In this document: positions 44,169-52,668 of the stretch, piece after piece
Position numbering within the stretch: the stretch's first letter is position 1
How the letters are laid out: every line of letters begins with the position of its first letter
Source of the DNA: Pollutimonas nitritireducens
GTDB lineage: Bacteria; Pseudomonadota; Gammaproteobacteria; Burkholderiales; Burkholderiaceae_B
Assembly (NCBI RefSeq): GCF_002849615.1
Contig: NZ_PDNV01000009.1
Location: 62,001 to 126,000 of the forward strand
Direction: 5' to 3'
Length of the DNA: 64,000 bases
The notes under the pieces: generated by a model
What the model was told of the DNA's origin: nothing
Database searches by the model: none
What the model saw: the letters and a program-made list of their open reading frames with translations, nothing else
Program-made: the position numbers and the translations under genes

Positions 44169-44930
44169 TTATGAAGCTTCGTAGCCCAGGGCCTCTGAAA
44201 TCTGCGCGGCAGTACTCAATAGAACAGGTATCCACTCGTCGCGCATACGTTCCGCAGGCGCCGAGATCGACAAACCCGCCTGCAATTTACCCGTATCGTC
44301 ATACACCCCTGCGGCGATGCACCGGACACCCAACTCAAGTTCTTCATTATCCCGCGAATATCCATGACGACGCACTAGCGCCAGATCACGCTCGAGCACG
44401 TCGGTTTGGGTAATGCTGTTGCGGGTGGTGCCGGCCAGGCCGGTACGCATTGCATAGGCCTTCACCTGCCTGGGGTCGCTCACCGATAAAAACAGTTTCC
44501 CCGTGGAGGTGAGGTGTAGCGGGGCGCGCCCGCCTATGGCACGTACAACCTGCATGCCCGAACGTTCGCTCCAGGCGCGCTCGATGTAGACGATTTCATC
44601 GCCCTGCTGCAAAGAAAGGTTCACGGTCTGACCCGTAATCTTGTGCAATTCCCGCATGGGTTCAATGGCCACTTCCCGTACATTCAACCGCCCCTTGACC
44701 AAGGAGCCAAGCTCCAGAAGTCGCATCCCGAGCTGGTACAGGCCACTGTCGACGCGTTCGACGTAACGGCCTACCACCAGGTCGTTAAGGATTCGATGCG
44801 TTGTGGAAGTGTGAAGACCCGTCGTGGCGGCAAGATCCTTCAAGGGCATGGGGTGAGCATGTCCGGCGAGCACGTCGAGCAGACGCATGGCACGTTCCAG
44901 CACCTGGATGGTTATGGGCGAATCGCTCAT
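44169..44930 (-). CDS. IclR-family transcriptional regulator
   Basis: 253 residues. N-terminal winged helix (IQVLERAMRLLDVLAGHAHPMPLKDLAATTGLHTSTTHRIL) and a C-terminal effector-binding GAF-like domain (GRAPLHLTSTGKLFLS, GVRCIAAGVYDDTGKLQAGLSISAP). Starts considered: ATG 44930 (used, gives the standard IclR N-terminus) and ATG 44963, adding 11 residues; neither has a strong ribosome binding site. Convergent with the Bug receptor gene, 58 bp apart. IclR proteins commonly control aromatic or carboxylate catabolism; the target here is unknown. Confidence 0.9.
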   Translation of the reverse strand: MSDSPITIQVLERAMRLLDVLAGHAHPMPLKDLAATTGLHTSTTHRILNDLVVGRYVERVDSGLYQLGMRLLELGSLVKGRLNVREVAIEPMRELHKITGQTVNLSLQQGDEIVYIERAWSERSGMQVVRAIGGRAPLHLTSTGKLFLSVSDPRQVKAYAMRTGLAGTTRNSITQTDVLERDLALVRRHGYSRDNEELELGVRCIAAGVYDDTGKLQAGLSISAPAERMRDEWIPVLLSTAAQISEALGYEAS

Positions 44931-45037
44931 GGTCGGCGCATTGTGCAAAGAAGTAGGAAGCATGGTTCGAGTCACGATCAGGTTATGTCGCAATGCAACA
45001 ATTCCATAATATGAAACAAAGAAGCAATCTGCAAGTC

Positions 45038-45850
45038 TTATTTTGCTGGCGGAGTAAGCTGGCCACCCTGCCTGATAACCTCGGTGCGCAGGAATGCCAG
45101 GGCTTCGGCAGCGGCTTGCGGTTCGCCCTTGACACCAAGATCGATATGAGGATGCCCTGTATCGCCCATGCTGGGCAAGCTGAATGCCTTGACGCCAGGC
45201 CATTTCTGCTCGAGCTCTTCCAGCGCCGGGGTAATGCGTGACTCTGGCAAGCGGAACACGAGAAACGAGTGTTCAACGCGCGTTGTAGCGTGATGGAACC
45301 CGGCATACCTGGTATCGAGCGTCCACTCCATCATGGGCCAGGCCATGACGGGAAAGCCTGGCATGAAAGTATGATTGCTGATGAAAAAGCCGGGTATTTT
45401 GTTGTAGGGATTGGGCACGATATCGGCCCCTACGGGAAATACACCCATTTGCAGACGCTGCTGGTTTTCGGGTAGGGACATATCGCCGCTGCCCTGTCCA
45501 CGCTGTTCGTTCTCGGCGCAACGTTCCGCAATCAGGCGGGCAGCTTCCGGGTGCAGCACCAGCTCTAGCCCGAGGGCCTGGCCCGCAGCCTGACGGGTCT
45601 GGTCATCAGGAGTGGCGCCTATGCCCCCGCAACAGAAAACGATATCGGGAGTGGCAAAACTGCGCGCCAGCGTGGCGGCGATGACATCGCGCTCGTCCGA
45701 AATAAATTCAGCCCCGGACAAATGCATGCCGCGCTGGGACAAAAGTTCGACGAGCTTGGAGAAGTGCTTGTCCTGACGTCTGCCGGAAAGGATCTCGTCG
45801 CCGATTATGATCAGGCGCACTTTGGGTACTGTCGTTGTAAGCGTGTTCAT
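45038..45850 (-). CDS. CinA-like molybdopterin-binding domain protein
   Basis: 270 residues. The MoCF/CinA N-terminal domain (LIIIGDEILSGRRQDKHFSKLVELLSQRG, FCCGGIGATPDDQTRQAAGQAL) is intact. The C-terminal nicotinamide-nucleotide amidase domain of full CinA (about 400 residues) is absent, so this is the short form seen in many betaproteobacteria. Its role is probably in pyridine nucleotide or molybdopterin-type binding; no direct activity can be assigned. The start ATG overlaps the stop of the EI24 gene (ATGA), so they form an operon. Confidence 0.85.
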   Translation of the reverse strand: MNTLTTTVPKVRLIIIGDEILSGRRQDKHFSKLVELLSQRGMHLSGAEFISDERDVIAATLARSFATPDIVFCCGGIGATPDDQTRQAAGQALGLELVLHPEAARLIAERCAENEQRGQGSGDMSLPENQQRLQMGVFPVGADIVPNPYNKIPGFFISNHTFMPGFPVMAWPMMEWTLDTRYAGFHHATTRVEHSFLVFRLPESRITPALEELEQKWPGVKAFSLPSMGDTGHPHIDLGVKGEPQAAAEALAFLRTEVIRQGGQLTPPAK

Positions 45851-46665
45851 GGTCTCGTCCGGGTTAATTCTGTGTGATCGATGACGGTCTGCTCGCGCAA
45901 TTGCCGTAGCGACTCAAGGCTGAAATGTGCGAACACCAGCGCGGAGAATACAGGCAAGACCAGCCATGCGGGAGGAAACAGATTGATCAGCGCCAGGCCG
46001 AATCCGATCAACCACAACTGGCGGTTATGCCGCTTCCAGATTAGCCGGCGCTCTTGAAGACTCGCGTGCTCGATGATGGCATCCACGCGCAACATGCGGG
46101 TAAAGGCAAATGCCCATAATATTACGGGCAGCACGAGTGGCAAGGGCGGTATAAGCCACAATGGGATGGTCACCAGCCAGGCCAGGACAAATAGCACTCC
46201 GACCCATACGGCGTTCCAGGCGCCCACTGCCGTGCTGTACTTTCCCTGTCGTGATATGCCCCGATATTCGCGCTTCTCGAGATGGCGAAGGACGATAGGC
46301 ATTACGAACACGGCGGCAATCACCAACCCCAGTATTCCGGACATTGGCAGCAGTATGGCCACGGCAAGCAGTGGAACGAGATACAGCTTCAGGGAAAACA
46401 GACCCAGAGCCAGCATCCACTCATCGACCTGATTAATGATTTCCCAATTGGCTGCTTCGGCATTGAGCCAAGTGGTCAAGGGAGCCCAGAAAGCCCAAAG
46501 CAATATAATGGCTCCAAGCAGGGCAATAATGAAAGGCAACAACAACGCCGCCAGCATTTTCGGATGGCATTGTGAAATCAGTGCCCTCTTGAACGCCACC
46601 CCTACGGCCGCCAGGCCGGTTACGGCGGACCGACGGTCACGAACTGCCAAATTAGTATTATTCAT
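45847..46665 (-). CDS. EI24 (CysZ-like) domain membrane protein
   Basis: 272 residues, integral inner-membrane protein with about six hydrophobic stretches (ALLLPFIIALLGAIILLWAF, LYLVPLLAVAILLPMSGILGLVIAAVFVMPIVL, and more). The EI24/CysZ family pattern is visible (AFKRALISQCHPKMLAALLLPF near the N-terminus, RHNRQLWLIGFGLALINLFPP near the C-terminus). CysZ members help sulfate uptake, but this gene is not near cys genes, so its substrate is open. Translationally coupled to the CinA-like gene. Confidence 0.82.
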   Translation of the reverse strand: MNNTNLAVRDRRSAVTGLAAVGVAFKRALISQCHPKMLAALLLPFIIALLGAIILLWAFWAPLTTWLNAEAANWEIINQVDEWMLALGLFSLKLYLVPLLAVAILLPMSGILGLVIAAVFVMPIVLRHLEKREYRGISRQGKYSTAVGAWNAVWVGVLFVLAWLVTIPLWLIPPLPLVLPVILWAFAFTRMLRVDAIIEHASLQERRLIWKRHNRQLWLIGFGLALINLFPPAWLVLPVFSALVFAHFSLESLRQLREQTVIDHTELTRTRP

Positions 46666-46710
46666 TGAAGAAGTCTTGAATTGATGACAGGACTATCATA
46701 GTCAAACCGG

Positions 46711-47130
46711 ATGCCATTTGTCTCTATGCCAATGCTCGACCCTCAAAAAGATGCGCTTGCGCTGAGTGTGCGCCTGCAACAGGCCCAAGGCTTGATCGTC
46801 GCCTGCTACTGCGCCGCGTGGTGCGACACCTGCACCCAATACCGGCCGGACTTCGAGCAGCTGTCCGGGCTATGGCCGCAGCACACCTTCGTATGGATAG
46901 ATATCGAAGAAAACCCGGAATTGCTGGACGACGATGACGTCGAGAATTTTCCGACCTTGCTCATTCAGGATCTCGGACGAGGCAATCTGTTTTATGGCGC
47001 CATGCTGCCGCATATCGGCCATCTCGAGCGCCTGATACGTCATCTGGACGAGGCCACCCCGCTCGTCGAAAACGGGCCGGCCCCACTGCGCACATTGTTA
47101 TTGCCGCCCGCCGCCCAGCAACACGCCTAG
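46711..47130 (+). CDS. Thioredoxin-like protein
   Basis: 139 residues, cytoplasmic. The thioredoxin fold is indicated by LIVACYCAAWCDTCTQYRPDFEQL with redox pair Cys38/Cys41 (WCDTC rather than WCGPC) and by VENFPTLLIQD carrying the cis-Pro. A further Cys at 34 is unusual. Starts at 46726 or 46732 are also possible. The 3' end overlaps the 3' end of the convergent rhlE by 33 bp. Confidence 0.83.
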   Translation: MPFVSMPMLDPQKDALALSVRLQQAQGLIVACYCAAWCDTCTQYRPDFEQLSGLWPQHTFVWIDIEENPELLDDDDVENFPTLLIQDLGRGNLFYGAMLPHIGHLERLIRHLDEATPLVENGPAPLRTLLLPPAAQQHA

Positions 47131-48474
47131 CGACTTCTTGGACGTGCCGGCTTGTATGGGCTTGCCCGAGTCCATAGTGCTGCTGGATGGGGAGGGCACG
47201 TAAGGCCTGCTGAAAAAGTCGTCCACTGCCTTGTGCGACGTAGAACCCGTCGAGTGCGTCCGGCGCTCGCGACTGCTGGCCGCGGCAGGTCGAGCAGCAA
47301 GGGGCACGCTCAGCTGACCGCGCGGTATCTTGAATTTAATGAGTTTTTCGATATCGAGCAGGAAGCGCTCTTCGTCAGGAGCATAGAAAGCGATGGCCTC
47401 ACCGGATGCGCCAGCGCGACCCGTACGCCCTATGCGATGCACGTAGTCTTCGGCATTGTAGGGAAGGTCGTAATTGATCACGCAAGGTACGCCGGCCACG
47501 TCAAGTCCACGTGCGGCAACATCGGTGGCAACCAGGACTTCCAGTTCGCCGGCCTTGAAAGCTTCGAGCGCTTTCATGCGGTCGATCTGGCTCTTGTCGC
47601 CGTGTATGGATTCGGCCTTGACGCCATCACGAACCAGTTCGCGGGCCAGCCGGCCTGTACCGATCTTGGTATTGGAAAAAACGATGACCTGGTTGAACCC
47701 GCGCGACTTGACCAGGTGAACCACCGCGGCCCGCTTTTCGCTGCCAGGCATCGCGTAGGCAATCTGCGTAACATTTTCTGCCGTGGCATTGCGAGCGGCC
47801 ACTTCGATTTCGGCTGGGTTCTTCAGGTATGTACGGCCGAGTTTTCGGATTTCATTGCTGAACGTGGCCGAGAAAAGGAGCCCCTGGCGATTGGCAGGAA
47901 GCAAGCGCATGATTCGGTCGAGATCGGGCAGGAAACCCATGTCGAGCATGCGGTCGGCTTCGTCCAGAACCAGGATCCCGACTTGGCCGAGATTCACTGT
48001 TTTCTGTTCCACATGATCCAGCAACCGGCCCGGTGTGGCAATTAGCACTTCGCAGCCGCGGCGCAACGCGTCGCGCTGGGGACCGATATCGACCCCCCCG
48101 AACACCACCGTGGAGCGCAGCGGTGTCGACTTGCTGTACTCGATGACACTATCGGAGACCTGATCGGCCAGCTCACGTGTCGGCGTAAGAATCAACGCCC
48201 GCACAGGATGGCGAGCCGGCGATGCGCTCGTGTTGGCAAACTGCATCAGGCGATGCAAGATGGGCAAAGTAAAGGCCGCCGTCTTTCCTGTGCCGGTTTG
48301 TGCCGCGCCCATGACGTCCCGCCCGTCCATCACTATGGGTATGGCTTGCGCCTGAATGGGCGTAGGTACGGTGTATCCCGTTGCGGCGACCGCCATCAGT
48401 ATGCTGGGATGCAGGCCGAAATCGGAGAAAGTGGCGGCAGGAGTGTCGACGTGAGTGTTTGTAGTGTCTGTCAT
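47098..48474 (-). CDS. rhlE: ATP-dependent DEAD-box RNA helicase RhlE
   Basis: 458 residues. All helicase motifs are present: Q motif (FSDFGLHPSILMAVAATGYTVPTPIQ), motif I AQTGTGKT (58-65), PTRELADQ, TPGRLLDH, VLDEADRMLDMGF, SATF, ATDVAARGLD and HRIGRTGRAG. The C-terminal tail is Ser/Arg-rich and low-complexity, ending GVLLGGGRQ, as in RhlE proteins. RhlE acts in ribosome assembly and RNA turnover. Tail-to-tail overlap of 33 bp with the thioredoxin-like gene. Confidence 0.94.
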   Translation of the reverse strand: MTDTTNTHVDTPAATFSDFGLHPSILMAVAATGYTVPTPIQAQAIPIVMDGRDVMGAAQTGTGKTAAFTLPILHRLMQFANTSASPARHPVRALILTPTRELADQVSDSVIEYSKSTPLRSTVVFGGVDIGPQRDALRRGCEVLIATPGRLLDHVEQKTVNLGQVGILVLDEADRMLDMGFLPDLDRIMRLLPANRQGLLFSATFSNEIRKLGRTYLKNPAEIEVAARNATAENVTQIAYAMPGSEKRAAVVHLVKSRGFNQVIVFSNTKIGTGRLARELVRDGVKAESIHGDKSQIDRMKALEAFKAGELEVLVATDVAARGLDVAGVPCVINYDLPYNAEDYVHRIGRTGRAGASGEAIAFYAPDEERFLLDIEKLIKFKIPRGQLSVPLAARPAAASSRERRTHSTGSTSHKAVDDFFSRPYVPSPSSSTMDSGKPIQAGTSKKSLGVLLGGGRQ

Positions 48475-48641
48475 TGAAAGTGGTTGCGCCCCACGCGGGA
48501 GTAGTCCACGTAAAGCATTTATAACGCGGTAATTTTAACTCAGCGACGCGGCGGATCAGTGTTTAGCTTGGGGCGGCAACCATGCAACGCCATAAAAAGA
48601 AGATTGTGTCGTTAAAAGCATACGCTTTGTTACCGACCGAT

Positions 48642-48989
48642 CTAAAAGCGAAGTTCAGAAAGCAGGCGCAATATCCAGTATGCGAACATTCCCCCCACAA
48701 TTACCAGCAGACTGCTGCGTGTGCGCCAATACAACCCCACGGCGGCCACCGCCGCCAGCATCTTGATATCCAAAGCGTATCCGGTATTTGCGTGCCAGGG
48801 AAGCAGCTCCGGCACGACGATACCGACCAGCGCTGCAGTCGGTGCATAACGCAAGGCGCGGCGCACGCCATCCGAGAGAGGGAAATAGTCGCCGAACAGG
48901 AAGTATCCCGCTCGCGTCAAGAAACTGCAGAGAGCCAACAGCCCAATTGCGCCCAGTACATAGTAGTCAAAATGCGGCGCACCAGTCAT
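48642..48989 (-). CDS. azlD: AzlD-family branched-chain amino acid exporter, small subunit
   Basis: 115 residues, about four hydrophobic segments (YYVLGAIGLLALCSFLTRAGYFL, LVGIVVPELL, MLAAVAAVGLYW, LLVIVGGMFAYWILRLL). LTRAGYFLFGD and the following LRYAPTAALVGIVVPELL match the AzlD family. Overlaps azlC by 4 bp. With AzlC it exports branched-chain amino acids or analogues. Confidence 0.92.
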   Translation of the reverse strand: MTGAPHFDYYVLGAIGLLALCSFLTRAGYFLFGDYFPLSDGVRRALRYAPTAALVGIVVPELLPWHANTGYALDIKMLAAVAAVGLYWRTRSSLLVIVGGMFAYWILRLLSELRF

Positions 48990-49729
48990 GATGTTTTGAC
49001 TTTATCAATCAAGCGCTCGGTGACCACGCCGGCTATCACGCCGCCTATGACTGCGGCAGCCAGACCCAGGCGTAGCGGCAAAGGCTGGCCTATCCAGGCG
49101 ATCAGCCCGGCGACCGCCAGACACATCATCATGGGGCGGGTCTGGATCAAGGGCACGACGATTGCCATCAGGGCCAGCACGGCTGCGAATTCCAGCGACC
49201 AGGACGCCGGCACCATTGCACCGAGGTATATGCCGAGCAGTGAAAAGCAATTCCAGGCGAACCAGCCGGGTACGATGAGACCGAGGAAATACCATAATTG
49301 TTCCGCCGTGCCACGTTCCTTGCTTTCGCCGTAGCGCCCCATGAAAAGCACGAACGACACATCGGTGGAGAAAAACCCGAGGCCCATGCGCTTGCGCCAG
49401 GGCATGTGACGGAAGAAAGGTTGGAGTGCCGCACCGAAAATGACAAAACGAATGTTGACCACCAGTCCGGCGGCAAAAATCAGCCACAGCGGCGCAGCTG
49501 ATTCCATCAGCGGCAGCGAAGTCAGCTGGGCCGAACCCGCATAGACGACCAGGGTCATGAGCGTTGCCATACTTTCCGTAAGGCCCGATTTGACCAGCGC
49601 GATGCCAGTCACGAACCCCCAGGTGCCGGTGGCGATAAGGGCAGGAACGGCGTCACGTGTGCCCGCCTTGAAATCACGCCATTTGGGGGAATTCAGCCAT
49701 CCCGGGGCAATTGGAATTTGTGCCACCAC
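48986..49729 (-). CDS. azlC: AzlC-family branched-chain amino acid exporter, large subunit
   Basis: 247 residues with about seven or eight hydrophobic segments. AzlC signatures: GFVTGIALVKSGLTESMATLMTLVVYAGSAQL, NIRFVIFGAALQP, FFSTDVSFVLFMG. Start GTG at 49729 is preferred because AAGGTAGG lies 2-9 bp upstream; the frame also contains an ATG at 49765 that would read through that sequence. Divergent from ilvE, with 162 bp between them. Confidence 0.9.
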   Translation of the reverse strand: MVAQIPIAPGWLNSPKWRDFKAGTRDAVPALIATGTWGFVTGIALVKSGLTESMATLMTLVVYAGSAQLTSLPLMESAAPLWLIFAAGLVVNIRFVIFGAALQPFFRHMPWRKRMGLGFFSTDVSFVLFMGRYGESKERGTAEQLWYFLGLIVPGWFAWNCFSLLGIYLGAMVPASWSLEFAAVLALMAIVVPLIQTRPMMMCLAVAGLIAWIGQPLPLRLGLAAAVIGGVIAGVVTERLIDKVKTS

Positions 49730-49891
49730 GCCTACCTTATGCAACCGGGCACGCCGACATGGCATGCCCCACTCAGCAATGCCGAAACCACTGCGCTACC
49801 GCGGAACAGAGCGCCACACACATTTTCGGAAAGTCGGTATTGTAAGGCTGCCGCCCTTGGTACAATCAAGCCTCATCTTTGGGAGAGCCTA

Positions 49892-50812
49892 ATGTCCATG
49901 TCTGATCGCGACGGTTTCATCTGGTATGACGGCGAGCTGGTACCGTGGCGCGACGCCACAACCCACGTGTTGACACACTCATTGCACTACGGACTGGCCG
50001 TTTTCGAAGGTGTGCGTGCCTACAACACTGCGATCGGCACGGCCATCTTCCGGTTGCAGGATCACACGCGTCGACTGTTCAATTCCGCCCATATCTATCA
50101 AATGGAAATGCCCTACGACCAGGACACCATTAACGCAGCGCAGCTGGAAGTGGTTCGCAGCAACAAACTCGACTCCTGTTATATCCGTCCGCTGGTGTTC
50201 TATGGCTCTGAAAAAATGGGCGTCTCGCCAAAAGGCGCGAAAGTCCATATTGCTATCGCGGCATGGCCCTGGGGTGCCTATCTGGGTGATGAAGCCCTCA
50301 AACACGGCATACGGGTCAAAATCTCGTCGTTTGCGCGACAGCACGTCAATGTCACCATGCCTCGCGCCAAGGTGGCCAGCACCTATGCCAACTCCATACT
50401 CGCCAATGCGGAGGCGCTGGACCACGGCTACGACGAGGCCATACTTCTTGACACCGATGGTTTTGTCGCCGAAGGCTCGGGTGAAAACATCTTCATTGTA
50501 AAAGACGGTGTACTGTGCGAACCTGAAATCGCGTCCGCGCTGACCGGCATCACTCGATCCACCATCCATGCACTGGCCTCGGACCTTGATATTCCCATAC
50601 AAACAAAACGACTTACGCGCGACGATCTGTATATTGCCGACGAAGCATTTTTCACCGGGACAGCAGCCGAAGTAACCCCCATACGCGACATTGACCGTCG
50701 CGTGATCGGTAGGGGTGTCCGGGGTCCCGTCACCGAAAAACTGCAGAATGCGTTCTTCGATCTGGTAAATGGGAAGAATGCCAAGTACCACCACTGGCTC
50801 AGTAAGGTATAA
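49892..50812 (+). CDS. ilvE: Branched-chain amino acid aminotransferase
   Basis: Fold-type IV PLP enzyme making Leu, Ile and Val from their keto acids. 306 residues. THSLHYGLAVFEGVRAY near the N-terminus, PLP-binding Lys160 in MPRAKVASTYANSILA, EGSGENIFIVKDG and EAFFTGTAAEVTPI are all present. Start ATG 49892 has GGGAG upstream; an in-frame ATG two codons later is possible. Followed 44 bp later by a small zinc-finger gene. Confidence 0.95.
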   Translation: MSMSDRDGFIWYDGELVPWRDATTHVLTHSLHYGLAVFEGVRAYNTAIGTAIFRLQDHTRRLFNSAHIYQMEMPYDQDTINAAQLEVVRSNKLDSCYIRPLVFYGSEKMGVSPKGAKVHIAIAAWPWGAYLGDEALKHGIRVKISSFARQHVNVTMPRAKVASTYANSILANAEALDHGYDEAILLDTDGFVAEGSGENIFIVKDGVLCEPEIASALTGITRSTIHALASDLDIPIQTKRLTRDDLYIADEAFFTGTAAEVTPIRDIDRRVIGRGVRGPVTEKLQNAFFDLVNGKNAKYHHWLSKV

Positions 50813-50856
50813 CTATCCGTCTGGCTGTACCGGACACAATCACTCTAGGACACACC

Positions 50857-51066
50857 ATGAGCAGCGCCTCTCACGTCATTCCGCACAACGATGCCGTATT
50901 CGTCGAAGCCAAAGACCTGCCAGTCTATTGCCCTCGCCCGGACGCCCCCCTATGGAGCATGCATCCGCGGGTCTTCATCGAAGTCGTCAAGACAGGCAGG
51001 GCAATCTGCCCCTATTGCGGTACGGCATACGAATTGAAAGAAGGCGAAAAGGCCCACGGGCACTAA
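50857..51066 (+). CDS. CHCC-type zinc-finger protein
   Basis: 69 residues. The zinc ligands Cys25, His36, Cys51 and Cys54 (YCPRPDAPLWSMHPRVF and AICPYCG) form the CHCC zinc-finger pattern shared with the C-terminal part of the respiratory complex I subunit NDUFS6. Short, highly charged, no membrane segment. Follows ilvE after 44 bp with AGGA upstream of the ATG. Function in betaproteobacteria is not established. Confidence 0.85.
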   Translation: MSSASHVIPHNDAVFVEAKDLPVYCPRPDAPLWSMHPRVFIEVVKTGRAICPYCGTAYELKEGEKAHGH

Positions 51067-51123
51067 GCACTATCCAGGCGCTTGTCACCGCTGGCCGCCA
51101 TACCACTTTACGGTTCGCACTTT

Positions 51124-51546
51124 ATGTTTACTACACCGCAAGAAGCCGAGCATGCCTTTTACGAAGCACTCCAGAAGGCCGACCTGACCTTGATGATGCG
51201 GGTCTGGGCCGACGACGAGGAAATAGTCTGTGTCCATCCGGGCGGCACGCGGGTCATTGGCCTGGAAGCCATTCAGAACGCCTGGCAGCAAATTTTTGGC
51301 AACGGCCCCATGACCATTAATCCCTTGCGACCCATGATTCTAACGACCGTCATGAGCTCGGTGCATGTTTTGGTGGAGCAGGTATCGGTCAAGACCCCCG
51401 AAGGCGCCAAGACAGCCAATTGCTACACGACCAATATATTCCACAAAGGCCGGACCGGATGGAAAATGGTGCTTCATCACGCATCGCATGCCCCGCAGAA
51501 TATCGACATGTTCCGTCTGCAAGACCATCCAGACACCTTGCACTGA
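51124..51546 (+). CDS. NTF2-like/SnoaL-like domain protein
   Basis: 140 residues from the ATG at 51124 (MFTTPQEAEHAFYEALQKAD). Pattern typical of DUF4440/SnoaL-like ketosteroid-isomerase folds: AEHAFYEALQKADLTLMMRVWADDEEIVCVHPGG, then ITRVIGLEAI-like turn and WKMVLHHASHAP at the end. Proteins of this type occur as small stand-alone domains of unknown role. The frame is open to 51082 but lacks a good start there. 9 bp before the YheT-like gene. Confidence 0.78.
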   Translation: MFTTPQEAEHAFYEALQKADLTLMMRVWADDEEIVCVHPGGTRVIGLEAIQNAWQQIFGNGPMTINPLRPMILTTVMSSVHVLVEQVSVKTPEGAKTANCYTTNIFHKGRTGWKMVLHHASHAPQNIDMFRLQDHPDTLH

Positions 51547-51555
51547 AGGCGGTAC

Positions 51556-52647
51556 GTGACAGCACAGATTGACACCTCTCCCTGTCCCACTCCCGGTTGG
51601 TTGCCTGGCGGCCATCTCCAGACGCTTTATGGCGCCCTCGTGGCTCGCTACCACCATATTTCGTTTGTTCGCGAACGCCTCACCACGCCTGACGGGGACT
51701 TCCTGGATCTCGACTGGACGGGGCCAGGGCTGTTCACGGACAAGCTGGCCAATGGCACGGTGTCCCGGCCAGACATCCGCCTGGGCAGGACAGCAGCGAG
51801 GCGCTGGATGCAGGACGACGACTGGGCCAGCCTTCCCGGCGGCGTCGATACGCCTGCCCTGGTCCTCTTCCACGGACTGGAAGGAAGCAGCCACAGCCAT
51901 TACGCCCAAGCCATTACCCAACACTTTCGCGCGCGCGGATGGATCGTGGTAATTGCCCATTTTCGCGGTTGTTCGGGCTTTCCGAACCGAATGGCACGTT
52001 CCTATTTTTCAGGCGATTCCGAAGACATCCGATTCATACTCGACACGCTGCGCCAGCGCCTTCCCAATGCCAGGTGGCATGCGGCGGGAGTCTCGCTGGG
52101 CGGCAATGCCATGCTCAAGCATATAGGCGAACAGGGCGAAGCCTTGTCGTGGCTTGCCGCAAGTATCGCGATCTCGGTGCCGCTGGACCTCGTTGCCTGC
52201 GGTACCCGCCTTTCTGAGACGCGACTGGGCAAGCATCTGTACTCGCGGCATTTCCTGAGAACCATGAGAACCAAGATCATGGAAAAAGCCAAACGCTTTC
52301 CAGGTAACATTGACGCGTTGCGCCTGAGCCAGGTGAAAACCCTGCGCGAATTCGACGATCTATATACCGCTCCGATGCATGGCTACAAGAATGCGCTCGA
52401 TTACTGGACCCGGGCGTCCAGCAAACCGCACCTGAAAACCATTGCCATACCCACGCTGATCGTGAATGCGCGCAATGATCCCTTCATTCCCGAACCCTCG
52501 TTGCCCGGCACACAGGATTGCTCCGCAAGCGTCGTGCTGCAACAACCTGCCGAAGGTGGACACGTAGGATTCGTAACGGGTCCTTTTCCGGGGCATCTGG
52601 GATGGTTGCCCGGGCGCATGGCCCGATTCTTCGAGAGCGGCACATAG
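51556..52647 (+). CDS. Alpha/beta hydrolase, YheT family
   Basis: 363 residues. TPGWLPGGHLQTLYGAL at the N-terminus and LVLFHGLEGSSHSHYAQAI (oxyanion region) are family marks. The nucleophile Ser is in AGVSLGGNAMLKH near residue 179, the acid Asp in NARNDPFIP and the His in GGHVGFV. Physiological substrate of YheT-type hydrolases is unknown. Start GTG at 51556. It may be co-transcribed with the NTF2-like gene. Confidence 0.88.
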   Translation: MTAQIDTSPCPTPGWLPGGHLQTLYGALVARYHHISFVRERLTTPDGDFLDLDWTGPGLFTDKLANGTVSRPDIRLGRTAARRWMQDDDWASLPGGVDTPALVLFHGLEGSSHSHYAQAITQHFRARGWIVVIAHFRGCSGFPNRMARSYFSGDSEDIRFILDTLRQRLPNARWHAAGVSLGGNAMLKHIGEQGEALSWLAASIAISVPLDLVACGTRLSETRLGKHLYSRHFLRTMRTKIMEKAKRFPGNIDALRLSQVKTLREFDDLYTAPMHGYKNALDYWTRASSKPHLKTIAIPTLIVNARNDPFIPEPSLPGTQDCSASVVLQQPAEGGHVGFVTGPFPGHLGWLPGRMARFFESGT

Positions 52648-52668
52648 AACCACTGCAGGAGGTGGCTT

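Noticed and set aside
47152-48045. A 297-codon plus-strand frame opposite rhlE
   Set aside because: All helicase motifs are on the minus strand; the plus frame has no domain and odd composition.
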